Part shown: piece by piece, positions 25,238-35,302 of the stretch
How positions within the stretch are numbered: the stretch's first letter is position 1
Layout of the letters: the number at the start of each line of letters is the position of its first letter
Source of the DNA: Tetraselmis striata
Lineage: Eukaryota > Chlorophyta > Chlorodendrophyceae > Chlorodendrales > Chlorodendraceae
NCBI GenBank assembly: GCA_006384855.1
Contig: VCJN01002436.1
Coordinates: 248,001 to 312,000 of the forward strand
DNA length: 64,000 nt
Direction: 5' to 3'
The notes under the pieces: generated by a model
Seen by the model: the letters and a program-made list of their open reading frames with translations, nothing else
What the model was told of the DNA's origin: nothing
Databases searched by the model: none
Made by a program: the position numbers and the translations under genes

Positions 25238-26181
25238 CATCCGAATCTCTGGAATCCAAACCGGGTCTCAAAGCACCGGGATTTTGATTTACCATATGCA
25301 GACGATCCGCGTAATTGGCAGTATCATGAAGGCCGGGGAGGGTGGGGGGGGCGGGGGCGAGGGGCTGATACATCCCAGGGATCCGGGTAGACAGTTCCTT
25401 AATATCATTCGCCACTGCCATCCGCACTACCCGCCTGTTAGTCTCGCCTCATGTGGAAATCACTTCACTTTCGATATCGATACGATGCCGCGGTTACACC
25501 AATGCGTATGTGTTACGGCGCTTCAAGTTGTCGGCTGCACCCATGATAAGAACACGGCACTCGCGCGATGTCCGTCGTCCAGTGTATTCCGAGGAACCCG
25601 TACACAACCCCTGTGCTCCTGTTCGCGAAGGCCCGAGATAAACTCGGAGGGGTCGCCAAAGAGTGCAGTGTGTGATAAATATAGGAGGTATATAGCCGGT
25701 GCAGTGCCCGGGTGGCCTCCTTGTCCGAGGCAGTTGCCAGAGATTGTAGACAGCCTTTGCGGAACAGTCCAAATTGTGAGCCACCCCCTCCCCCCCAATA
25801 TGTCTCTACTGTCGAATGCCCATTTCCCACGTCATGTGTCTCAACCCAAAGCTGCGCACAGGCATGGTCTTGCTTGGCACGGACCCCATCCACTGCGATG
25901 GTCAATCCCCCAACAAACTCGCCTCGCACAGGCGCGGCCTCGCCGCCCCAATGCATCACGATCGCTGTGGGCACCCGAGGCGCTGCGTGCACGCAAGGGC
26001 GCGGAACAAATGACCGCCACTATTATGGAACCGTGCCCTCATCCCAAGGAGACAGCGCCGTGCGGATGTCCGCGCATGTCCATCTCGGCACGAATTCCTC
26101 CCGCGTCGCATCGTGAATGTGGGGGGGCACATGCCGGGCCCCGGGGGTATGGCCGTCCGAGCTTTCGACCATCGACTTTCT

Positions 26182-26186
26182 TTACA
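26182..26186 (-). terminator. TGTAA poly(A) signal of the NFU gene
   Basis: TGTAA on the minus strand about 340 nt past the stop codon. It is rather far, so weak support. Confidence 0.3.
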
Positions 26187-26527
26187 TTACTTTACTTTAC
26201 TTTCCCCCATCACAGACGTTGCACTGCCGGCCGCCGGCACGGCACATCCGCCCGTCAGTTGGGCCCTCCATGTGTGAGCGGACGCCGTACACTGCGGCCG
26301 GGGCGCATGGCATGCTGCGCGAGCCCGGCCGGCGGGAAACCGTGCCCGCTCCTACCAACAGCTCACATGCTAGGGTTCCTAGGGTTCAGGACCCTGCGTG
26401 GGTCGTGGACTACCCCGGGAGCTGTGTCTCTACAAGGAAAGGGGCAGCGGGGCGGACATCCGCTCATGGCCTGCCCTCCACCCCGGCACCTCATGCGCAA
26501 ACCCTAAGCCCTGGGTCCATGCCCCCT

Positions 26528-28424
26528 CTACACCAGCTGCACCGCGGCGATGCCCGGGATCTTCTCGCGCAGCTTCTGGGTGACCGCCACGCGCACCGTC
26601 ATGACCTTGGCCGCGGGGCCGGTGATGGCCACCTTCACAATCACGCCGTCCACGCCCTTGCACATCAGCTCGCCGCCGCCCGTGCCGACCAGGTAGGGCC
26701 GGATCTCCTCCAGCACCTGCCCCAACGGGAGAAAGCGCACGAGGGGGGGGGGGAGGCCATGAGCGGTGCAGATAAGCGAGGAGGAGAACGAGTAGCTGCC
26801 GCCGCGCCGCCGCCCCCGGGTGAGGGTAGCATGTGCACACACACAGCAGAGCCACGGGACCGCGGCCTATGCTGCTCAGCAAACAGCAGCGTTTGAGGAA
26901 GCCACGGCGACACCTTAACCATTGTGATACTCATCTAACCGGGGAACTTGCCGGATCAAATGGGAAATGAATTATTTTGCAGCGTTTGGCCGGAGATTCC
27001 ATGCCGACACTTTGCAGCGGGGCATTCGTCTGCCTGAACCCTGGGGCTAGCAAGAGAAAGGGCGCGAGCGCAAGGGGGGGGAGGGGGGGGGGGGGGGCTT
27101 ACCGCGTCCACGTTCTCCTCGGTGAGCTCCAGCCCACCACCATCTTCATCCATGACCTGCTCCACGTCCATCACCTCCTGTTGCCGGCAGATACAGGGGG
27201 GTCTGTGAGTACCCACTGAGCCAGCCCGGCGTGCGGCAGTCGAGAGCGGGGCGGGAAAGGGCCGGATGAGAGATGGTGGGGGTGGGGGGCGGGGGGGTTA
27301 CCGGGATGCGCTCCTGCATGCGCCGCTGGATGCCCATCTTCATGGTGGTCAGCGAGCTGGGGCACGAGCCGCAGGCACCCTTCAGCCGCAGCTTGACCAC
27401 CAGGCCGTCGATCTCCACCAGCTCCACGTCCCCGCCGTCTGCCATCAGGTAGGGTCGCACCTGCGCACCGTCTACCTGTTCAATTGCGCCCAATTGCCCC
27501 GAAAAAGGAGAGGGGGGCATGGAGCGCGGTAGAAAAAGGGGGGGGGGGACCCACCTCGTCCAGCACAATCTCCACGTTCTCCTCCGTCAACTCCAGCGTG
27601 TCTGTGTCCGCTGCTGCTAGTACGAAACTGCGCGCCGCCGCCACAGCGACGCCGCCTGTCCATCCACCAGCGCACACACGGAGCTTCAGCTGCCAATTCC
27701 AGCGAGCGCCCCGAAGCTGCTTAATCCCACCCACAGCCAGACTAAAAAAACAAGGCAGCATCGCCCTGCTACCGATGACTCCAGCACCCTCTCGAAACGT
27801 GGAGCTGATTATGCGCCACGGTGGGAGAAAGAGGTGTGGGTGAAAAGTTTCCGGGACCCTGTGCGTATGTGGTGTGTGGTGGCGGTGGGGGTGGTTGTTG
27901 TTTGGGGGGGGGGGGGGGGGGGGGGGGGGAGATTTATCCCAGAAAGGGAAGGGGGAGAATTGCGGACGGTGGCGGGCGGGGGAGGGGGTACTGTAAACGC
28001 GTTTACACGCCCGAGTGCGCGCGGGCTGAACAGCAAGGCAGGTCATCTGGAAATAGGGGGCTGCAGGCGGAGAGTACCTCGGCTGCTGCGGTGGGACCGC
28101 AAAGCGGGGGTGGGGGCGGGGGCGCGGGCGAGGAGGCCAGCGGAGCGCGGCGGGACGGCACAGCCGACCCGTTGGGCGGTCCGGCTCGCCGTTGGGCGGC
28201 CGTCGCTGCAACCACACAGCACGGTCCTCGTGGCTGCCATTGCTGCCATTGTGCCTGCTTCCTGTGCGTGCGCCTGGTGGTGGGTGTGTCGGCCGGCGGA
28301 GTGGTCGCTGCGTTGCTGATCGGACGGCGGTACCAGGTACGGACGGCGCCTCTGCTGCTCGAACTGCGCGCAGCACTCGACTCGACGTTATTGGCCGTCG
28401 GGTGGGCAGGTGAAGCAGCGCCAA
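26528..28424 (-). CDS. NFU: Plastid NFU Fe-S scaffold protein with two NFU domains (NFU1/2/3 type)
   Basis: Exons 5' to 3': 28424-28334, 27613-27555, 27460-27302, 27177-27103, 26716-26528; about 190 residues, all junctions in phase. The first ~30 residues have few acidic residues and are rich in Arg, Ser and Ala, as in a plastid transit peptide. Domain 1 starts at LELTEENVE, continues [14 protein letters not shown] and ends with the cluster-binding GACGSCPSS (Cys ~80 and ~83). Domain 2 starts LELTEENVD, continues IRPYL.GTGGG and [17 protein letters not shown], and lacks the CxxC. This one-active, one-degenerate layout is that of Arabidopsis plastid NFU2, which carries clusters to photosystem I and other targets. 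The gene is convergent with the COG0354 gene and divergent from the GTP cyclohydrolase gene. The exon 2 acceptor could lie 3 bases further in (27610); either keeps the frame. Confidence 0.93.
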
Positions 28425-29493
28425 CGCGTCGTCCGCGCGCCCCCGATGAGGACGACAAAGTTAGGGTTTTCCAAGCCCAGACGCATGGAGAAAAGCCCCA
28501 AGTAAGACCTACGTGGACCTAGGTGTACCCGTACGAAAGCTGTCGAATGTGCTACCTGTACCTGTATAATGAAGAACGCGCGCGACGGCGGATCGCTGTG
28601 CAGATAAGAATTATCATTCTGGCGGATTCTCGTCGCAGCACCCTACAGGCACCTGTACCGCGTGCGCCATCAGACTGTGTGTCCGCAGACGCCTTATCCT
28701 TCTCGGACACAGGCCTCCTTCGCCTGAGTTCTCATCGATTGTGCCGCCACGTCGCACAGTTGGGATATCGTGGTAGATCAATGGCGCGACATATGGTCTC
28801 CGATGGATACGACGAGTCAACACGAGCCGTGTATAAGGATTAGTAGTCGCCTTGTGCAGTACCAGTAGGATAGGATGCCGCGCGGAATAAGGTGTAGTGA
28901 GGAACTGAGGATGAGTAGCAGGGGAGTGGTATGCATTACTTTTAAAATGAGAAGGATTGTAGTTGCTAAATAATAAAGAAGCTGATCGACTGCCGACATC
29001 AGTAGGTATGAATACTATCATCCACGCTGGATCCAGTCCGCTGAAGGGGTAGTACCTCGTACCTGATTTCAGTGCGTTGCGCCGGGCACCCGCGCGGCGC
29101 CCCGGCAGGTCGTGGATGCCAGCGCAGGCTGCGCCGACGGCAGTGCAGTGCAGCAGATGCGGCCTGTAGGGCGCGCCGGGGGGAATGCCACACGAGCGCG
29201 CCGTCCTCGCTGTCGAAGCCGGTCACGTGTTGATGCTGATGCTCGCTGGGAGAGTGTACTTCTATACCAGTACCGGTGCCGCACTCTTCCCATATTAAAC
29301 ACACCAGTCCTCGGCACGCGCCAAGCACCCACTCCGCACCATACTCAAACACATCAACCACCCCCCTGTAGACGCCGACAGTAGCGACCACAGTAACTGC
29401 TAGCAGCACCTCCGGGCCGCCGAAATCGCAGCAGCTGCACGCGGTAGCCGTCCAGTGCCGGCCCACCCAGTGAAACATACAGCACGTCGAGGG
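28425..29493. promoter_or_regulatory. Shared upstream region of the divergent NFU and GTP cyclohydrolase II genes
   Basis: A 1.07-kb spacer separates the two modelled start codons. I see no coding segment, convincing TATA box or repeat in it. It must hold both 5' regions and could coordinate the two genes. Inferred from gene layout only. Confidence 0.4.
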
Positions 29494-31208
29494 ATGGCCT
29501 GCGCGGCCGCCTCCACCTCGGCCTGCCTGCCGGCGAGTGTCCGACTGCCCGCTCGGCTGCGCCAGCCCCGCGCGCACCTGCCTGTCACCCCATGGACGCG
29601 GCAACCCCTCCCTGTTTCTGCCGCTGCGTCGGGTGCCAACGGGCACAGCGGTATTAGCTGGGACGGTGCCGCCCCTCGGCGGCCCGTCGGCGGTGGCGGT
29701 CGAGCGCGAGACGGCGGTAGCGCCCGCGATAGACGAGACGGAGGTCGACGCTCCCCGCACCACCACCGCCTTCATCGCCGAGACGCTGCTGCCCACGCGG
29801 ACCGGCAAGTTCCGGGTTCGGGCGTACCGACACACGGTGCGTGCTCCTCCCGTGTGCGCGGCCACTCGTTTGCCTCAGCGGCTCGAACGCCGCCCGGCCG
29901 CCTGTGTGTCGGCGGAAAGCCGAACGACGCAATTCTCTCTCTGCCCCCCCCCCCCCCCCCTCCCCCCAGGGGGGCACAGCATCTTGGCGCTGACCTCCCG
30001 TGTTCCCGGCAGGTGGGAAACACGACGACGGAGCCGTCGGTGATAATTTACGGGAACGTGGAGGGGCAGCAGAACGTGCCTGTGCGGGTCCACGACGCGT
30101 GTTTTACCTCTGGTGAGTGACAGTTCGCCCCCCCCCCCCCCCCCCCCCACCTCCCCTTCCCCTTTCTGCCCCGAGTTTCCTTCACCGTTGAGTGTGAGCT
30201 TACCAGTGGCGTGCCTTGGCTGTGCCCGGCTGCAGAGGTGCTGGGCTCCATGAAGTGCGACTGCGCGGAGCAGCTGCAGCTGGCGATGAAGTACATCCAG
30301 GAGAATGGGCCGGGCATGGTGATCTACCTGCAGCAGGAGGGCCGCGGCATTGGGCTGGCGAACAAGATCGCGGCGTACGCCCTGCAGGAGCAGGGGCTGG
30401 ACACGGTGGACGCCAACCGTGCGCTCGGGCTGCCGGACGACTGCCGGGAGTACACCTCGGTGCTGAACATCCTGCAGGACCTGGACGTGAAGAGCGTGCA
30501 GCTGATGACCAACAACCCGCGAAAGGTCAACAGCCTCGCCTGCATGGGCATCGAGATCACCAAGCGCATCCCCTGCGTCGTGCAGTCCAACGTGGTCAAC
30601 CAGGCACGACCCCGGCCACGCCTCCATCCTGCGCGCTAGATGCAGCATGCACCGCCATGAACCACCTGTTCACCCGCTATGCCTGCGGGGGCCGCCGCCG
30701 TCCGTGGCGGTGAGACCACCTGATTTTGCCGGCACTATATCAAGAACTATGTAGGGAATCCGTGATCGCTGTTTCTGCTTCTGAGCTGTAACGGCAGGCC
30801 GTGTTTGTTTCTCGCACAGAAAGCTCTTGACATCGCATCGTATCGGCACCGGCAACGTCGCAGAACCAACCCTGGCTCTGCTACGGACCTGCCGCTGACA
30901 TTCGTTCCTTCCTGCTGCAGGGATATCTGGATGCCAAGCAGGCGCGCATGGACCACGACCTGCAGACCGACTCAAGCGACAACTTGCTGGACGGCAGCTG
31001 GTGCTACTGGGACCACTCGGTGGGTTCCTGCTGCCCCTCGCCGTCCGCTCAACCCTACCGCACCCTGCCCCTGCACTGCCCGTTGCCCCCCTTCCTGCCA
31101 CCCCCTCCTGTTGTGCAGGCCTGCATCCACGCCCTGAGTCACGCCACTGCTCGCTCGACGCAGCGCCTGACCGGCTCCGGCTTCCTGGCTGCGCAGGGTG
31201 ACGTGTAA
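29494..31208 (+). CDS. RIBA: GTP cyclohydrolase II (riboflavin synthesis), single-domain, probably plastid-targeted
   Basis: Exons: 29494-29650, 29733-29836, 30013-30112, 30236-30603, 30921-31019, 31119-31208; about 305 residues. The enzyme opens GTP to 2,5-diamino-6-ribosylamino-pyrimidinone phosphate, the first step of flavin synthesis. Zinc ligands are C117, C128 and C130 (ACFTS…KCDC). Then come LQQEGRGIGL (~152-161), the catalytic Asp/Arg in DDCREY (~188-193) and LMTNNPRK. The N-terminal ~50 residues (many Ala, Ser, Arg, Pro) look like a transit peptide. No DHBP synthase domain is visible, unlike the bifunctional plant RIBA. Oddities: the intron after exon 4 begins GC, with phase 0 on both sides. 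The join of exons 1 and 2 is uncertain, because the 82-base intron 29651-29732 fits phase but an acceptor at 29720 or an indel is also possible. The last ~60 residues are a family-external tail. Confidence 0.9.
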
Positions 31209-33458
31209 TCCGTAGACGCGCAGCAATCCCGGAGGCGCGCACGAGAGGCTGGACGAGGCAGGGAGCAGCGCCCTGCTGTCCTGCGATCTGCGCACCATGA
31301 ACCCCCATTATCCCGTTCTTGGAGCGGTGTGGCCCTCGCCACACCCTTGTAATTGTACACACATTTGGCAGGATGCCCCCCCCCCCCCCCCCCCCAAATT
31401 CACCTGGACCCTTACCCTTGCCCAAATCCGGTTGTGCGCTTTGCTTGCGAAGTGCCATGCGCTGAAGCAATAGCAGTAGGCGAGTGGTCGCAGCCTGTTG
31501 CCACTCTGCCGCCAAGCATGGCAATGCAGGTGCGGGCGGGATACGAGGTGGAAGGGGGGGGGGGGGTGCCGGGGAGGGGAGGGGGGGGGGGGGGGGGGGG
31601 GGCTGGTGAATTAACCCAAGCCCATCGCTTGTGAGTGCTGACGGGATTGGGCGAAGATTGCTGGAGGGGTGTATGGTGGTGATGCCGGTTGCTTAAGGGG
31701 TGCATGAGGGGGTTTGGGTGTGTGTGTGTGGGGGGGGGGGGGGGGGGGGTTGCACCTGCCTTGCTGATTGCCGAGAAAGTGTCCGGTCACCATACGGTAG
31801 TGATCGGTAGGGTTAAGAATCGTCAGTATGGTTTGGACTGAGGACATCCGTGAGGATAACAGGCAACCTGCGACCGATGGGTCATCTCTATCAGCCAGGG
31901 TGCCCGGTTTATAGTGATGACCAGGTAGGCTACCAACGCCCCGCCCCTCCCAACACATGCACACGATAGCCCCGCCATGTGGACCGTCAAGTGGGATAGG
32001 GAAGCAACCCGGCGCAAGAAACCCTGGCCTGGCTGGGGGTGCCCTGCGCCAAGCGCCCTATGGGGTGGAAAAGAGTGTAGCTGTCCGTGACTTGTCACCC
32101 GCTTGGCCTGGTAGTCGGGAGACGGAGTTAGAGGTTTCTCATCAATGGCACGCGGAGGACAATAAAGGCGGAGTGGAAGTCGGAGACCGGCCCAGGAACA
32201 TCAAGGCTTCACGGATAGAAACCCAGACAGAGATGCCGCGCGGACGCTGTCTGTTGATCAACAGTATGTTTGTGCTGTACGACCCCATAAAAACGTACGG
32301 GCGCCGGATATGCACCGGGTTGCTGCCGTGTTTCCCTGACATGATGTGTGTATGATCGTGGCCTATCAGTAGCCATACGGCCAGCTCTTGAACCTGGATG
32401 ATAAGATGTATGTATGTCCTGCCTGGGGGTGTGAGTCATCCCTATGCATTCACCTTGCCAAGGGAACATCCATGTAATCATGACACGACCAGCAAATATG
32501 GGATCACTGTACACTTGCCACCGTATGGGGCGCAAGAAAGCCCGGGAGTGAGGATTTAACGTAGCCAGTAGGATGCAGCCGTAGACTGATGGTCTGTACA
32601 AACGACCATCGACGTATATATGAAACGTGATTTGTGTACATCAGCGCACAGGCTGGCAGAGAAAAAAAGGATAATATATTAATATGTACAGTATGGGAAA
32701 TGGAAGGAAGTTCGGGCCAAATAAATGATTATTGTGTCAGCCAGTTCCAACTTCAGCAGTTGCAGTCGGTCTATCCGTGCAAGCAAATTATTGCGAGTTC
32801 TACTGGTCCGCCCAATTCTGTTGCGCGTAATTCCCCCCTAGGGCCCTCGTGGCACCGGTGTGACCTACCCTATTGCTGAACACGCCCCCCTCCCCCCGGT
32901 AGCTCGAATGAACGGGGGAATGTTCTGTAAGGGAGGAATCCCGCCGCCGTCATTAATATAGCTCTAGCTATTACATTTACAAGTTGAAGTATACTCGCAT
33001 GTGACCTAGTGGATATATAATATTATCTATGAACACTTGTGCTTTATATGTCGTTTAAATACTGTGTATTTATATACAATAAAATATAAATAACAGACTA
33101 TCATAAGGATTACAAGGCAGTATTTGCTACTCCGAGTACATCAGAGGGCTTCGCGGAGTTTATCGCCCTGCATCACATAAATCAGCCGTTTCTCATTAGG
33201 ATTCAGGGATATTCGGAGAATATTGCCTGCCTTAGCAGATAGAGGCGTCAGGGGCTCGGGCCGTACATACCGCAACATTAACTTGGATTCGCGCGGGTCG
33301 AAAAACTAATGAATGGTTTTGCAACTGGTCAGATTCTGTATCAATATATCCGTGAGACATTCGTTGCCTGGTGTATTTCCAGATTAATACCATGTGTTGC
33401 TCTTCAAGAGGGGTCAGTATAAACCATGAACCATATACGTCCGCGAACTAATCAAGGA
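31209..33458. other. Gene-free stretch with G/C homopolymer runs
   Basis: After the 3' end of the GTP cyclohydrolase gene come C and G runs (about 31377-31394, 31555-31602, 31731-31749), then AT-rich DNA. Bases around 33289-33310 (ttcgcgcgggtcgaaaaa) also occur near 23459-23477. No coding segment is supported. Confidence 0.6.
31348..31352 (+). terminator. TGTAA poly(A) signal of the GTP cyclohydrolase II gene
   Basis: TGTAA in sense orientation about 140 nt past the stop. Positional inference. Confidence 0.5.
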
Positions 33459-35302
33459 TTGACAAAAGATCAAAACTGGGTGCACCAGACAGATCGTGAC
33501 AAATCGCATCACAAATCAGAATTTAGGCCAGGAAATTACGACTGTTGCATTGGTATGTAGGCGGTAAGATTGACTGGTGCACCGATAATTAGGTAGTGGG
33601 ATATTTACTGGTGCACCAATATTTAGGTGCCGGATTTCACTTCTGCACCGATATTTGACTATATTCATTTAATTGATGCACCAATATTTAGTGTACCAAT
33701 AGTAATCAACCGAGAATCAGCCACCGTGGGATTATACATGTAGCATCGACGGTTGGGGTCGTGACGATGAGTCACCGCAACGATGTCACGGTCGCCATTG
33801 AACAAATGTGGGATCTTGGCTCCCCGATTTCATCGACTGCGGTACAACAGCCGGTTTGACGATCGGGCGGTACAGATATAACAATGGCGGGATCATGGCG
33901 TTATGATCCCATATGAGGATGGGTGGGTGACAATGCGGCGGGGTGGGTGCGTGAGTGTGTAGCACTAGGGGGGGGGGGGGGGGGGGGGGGGCATTGACCG
34001 AGGAGATTCTCAAGGATAGACATGTCCCAGCTTCGCTCGCCCAAATAACAAGCAGCCGAGCAGCCGAGGACCATGGATGGTCATTAAGCCTCAGGCACAG
34101 GCAGCCTCCCGCATGAGGTCAATGCCAGTGACGAAGGGGCTAGCACGGATGAGGTGGTGATTGTCGGCGACGCACAGAACCCCATGCCCGCCACAGCTGG
34201 TGATATATGCGCCCCGCTTCTCCCCCTCCACTTACACCCCCTCTTGCCGCCCTTCTATAACTTTCATAGCTAATAACGATGCAAATATGCCTGCCATGTG
34301 CAAAAGGTGCGCCTGGTCGTGTAGCTCCAGTGCAGCCCCGCGGCAAGTCCCTTCAATGGAACTTCTTTTGCAAGAAGTTCCGAGCGGAGGATGGTTGCAT
34401 CTACGGCACGTGCGACATGTGCCATGCATGAAACGCTTGCCTTCAGCAACACCACCAACATCATCAACCACCTAGTCCGCAAGCATCCCGACGACGACAT
34501 AGCCGACGATGCGATGAGCGGCACGCCCCCCCCCCCCCCCCCCCTCCCCCCCCCCGTGTTACTCAACGGACTTTAATAGGGTTGGTACCAAACACTACGA
34601 CTACTCGGACGATGAGTTAATTGAAACAAATTCGAACTGGCTGTCGCTATTGACGTTTACAATGTCGGTACGAGGTACAAGAAATTCGAGGCCACGGAGG
34701 ATATAATGACGGACGGTGACGAAGAAACCCGGCATGTTTATATCCTCCGCGGCCGCGCCCTGGGTCCATGCCCCCCGAGTGTTGCGCACCCACGCACCCA
34801 CACCTGCCGCGTTGTCGCCCACCCATCCTCATGGGATCATAACGCCATGATCCCGCCATTGGTATATCTATACCGTCCGATCCTCAAATCGGTTGTTGTA
34901 CCGCCGTAGATTAAATCGGGGAGCCTAGATCACATATTTCTTCAATGGCGACCGTGACATCGTTGCAATGACTCATCATCACGACCCCAACCGTCGATGC
35001 TACATGTATCCCACGGTGGTTGATTCTCGGTTGATTACTATTGGTGCACTAAATATTGGTGCTGCGTCGATATTAAATCATCATATATTGAAATATCGGT
35101 GCCCCATGGTAAATTCCGGCACCGAAATATTGGTGCACCAGTACATATCCCACCACATAAATATGGGTGCACTTGTAGATCCCACCACCGAATACCAAGG
35201 CCTCAAACCACAGGTGAGAAAACAGCAATTTCCTGGCGTAAAAGGGATTCGTGGTGCGATTCACGATATGTCCGGTGCACGAAGTTTTGATCTTTTGTCA
35301 AT
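33459..35302. mobile_element. Foldback DNA transposon with ~500-bp terminal inverted repeats and a BED zinc-finger remnant (hAT-like?)
   Basis: The left arm (about 33459-33960) and right arm (about 34784-35302) are long imperfect inverted copies. Both ends read attgacaaaagatcaaaact when written inward. The arms share many blocks built round gtgcaccaatattta. The ~820-base centre carries a BED-type zinc finger in pieces: WNFFCKKF, then TCDMC (about 34346-34425), then in another frame TTNIINHLVRKHPDD (about 34449-34493), broken by a frame change near 34427. BED fingers are common in hAT transposases, but no catalytic domain remains and no clear target duplication is visible. So this is a non-autonomous derivative. 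A 24-base G run and an 18-base C run interrupt the centre. Confidence 0.8.

Larger units (their letters stand above)
24784..26527. other. Spacer between the convergent COG0354 and NFU genes
   Basis: A TGTAA signal at 24878-24882 fits the 3' end of the COG0354 transcript, and TTACA at 26182-26186 (TGTAA on the minus strand) fits that of NFU. Bases 25085-25180 are degenerate telomere-like (ccctaaa, cctaacc, aaccctaac). A long plus-strand open frame (25284-26507) has no recognisable domain and is not accepted as a gene. Confidence 0.6.

Noticed and set aside
25284-26507. 407-codon plus-strand open frame between COG0354 and NFU genes
   Set aside because: Composition is erratic, no domain is recognisable, it crosses G runs and it runs up to the end of the convergent NFU gene. 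Probably a chance open frame in GC-rich DNA.
27541-27600. Poly-Pro/poly-Gly peptides from G/C runs as real protein tracts
   Set aside because: In every gene checked these runs fall between splice borders that agree in phase, so they are intronic.
27480-28424. 314-codon minus-strand open frame over the NFU 5' part
   Set aside because: Only its first 30 codons and a short stretch near 27555-27613 fit the NFU model. The middle is Pro/His-rich, crosses a 24-base G run and is intron.
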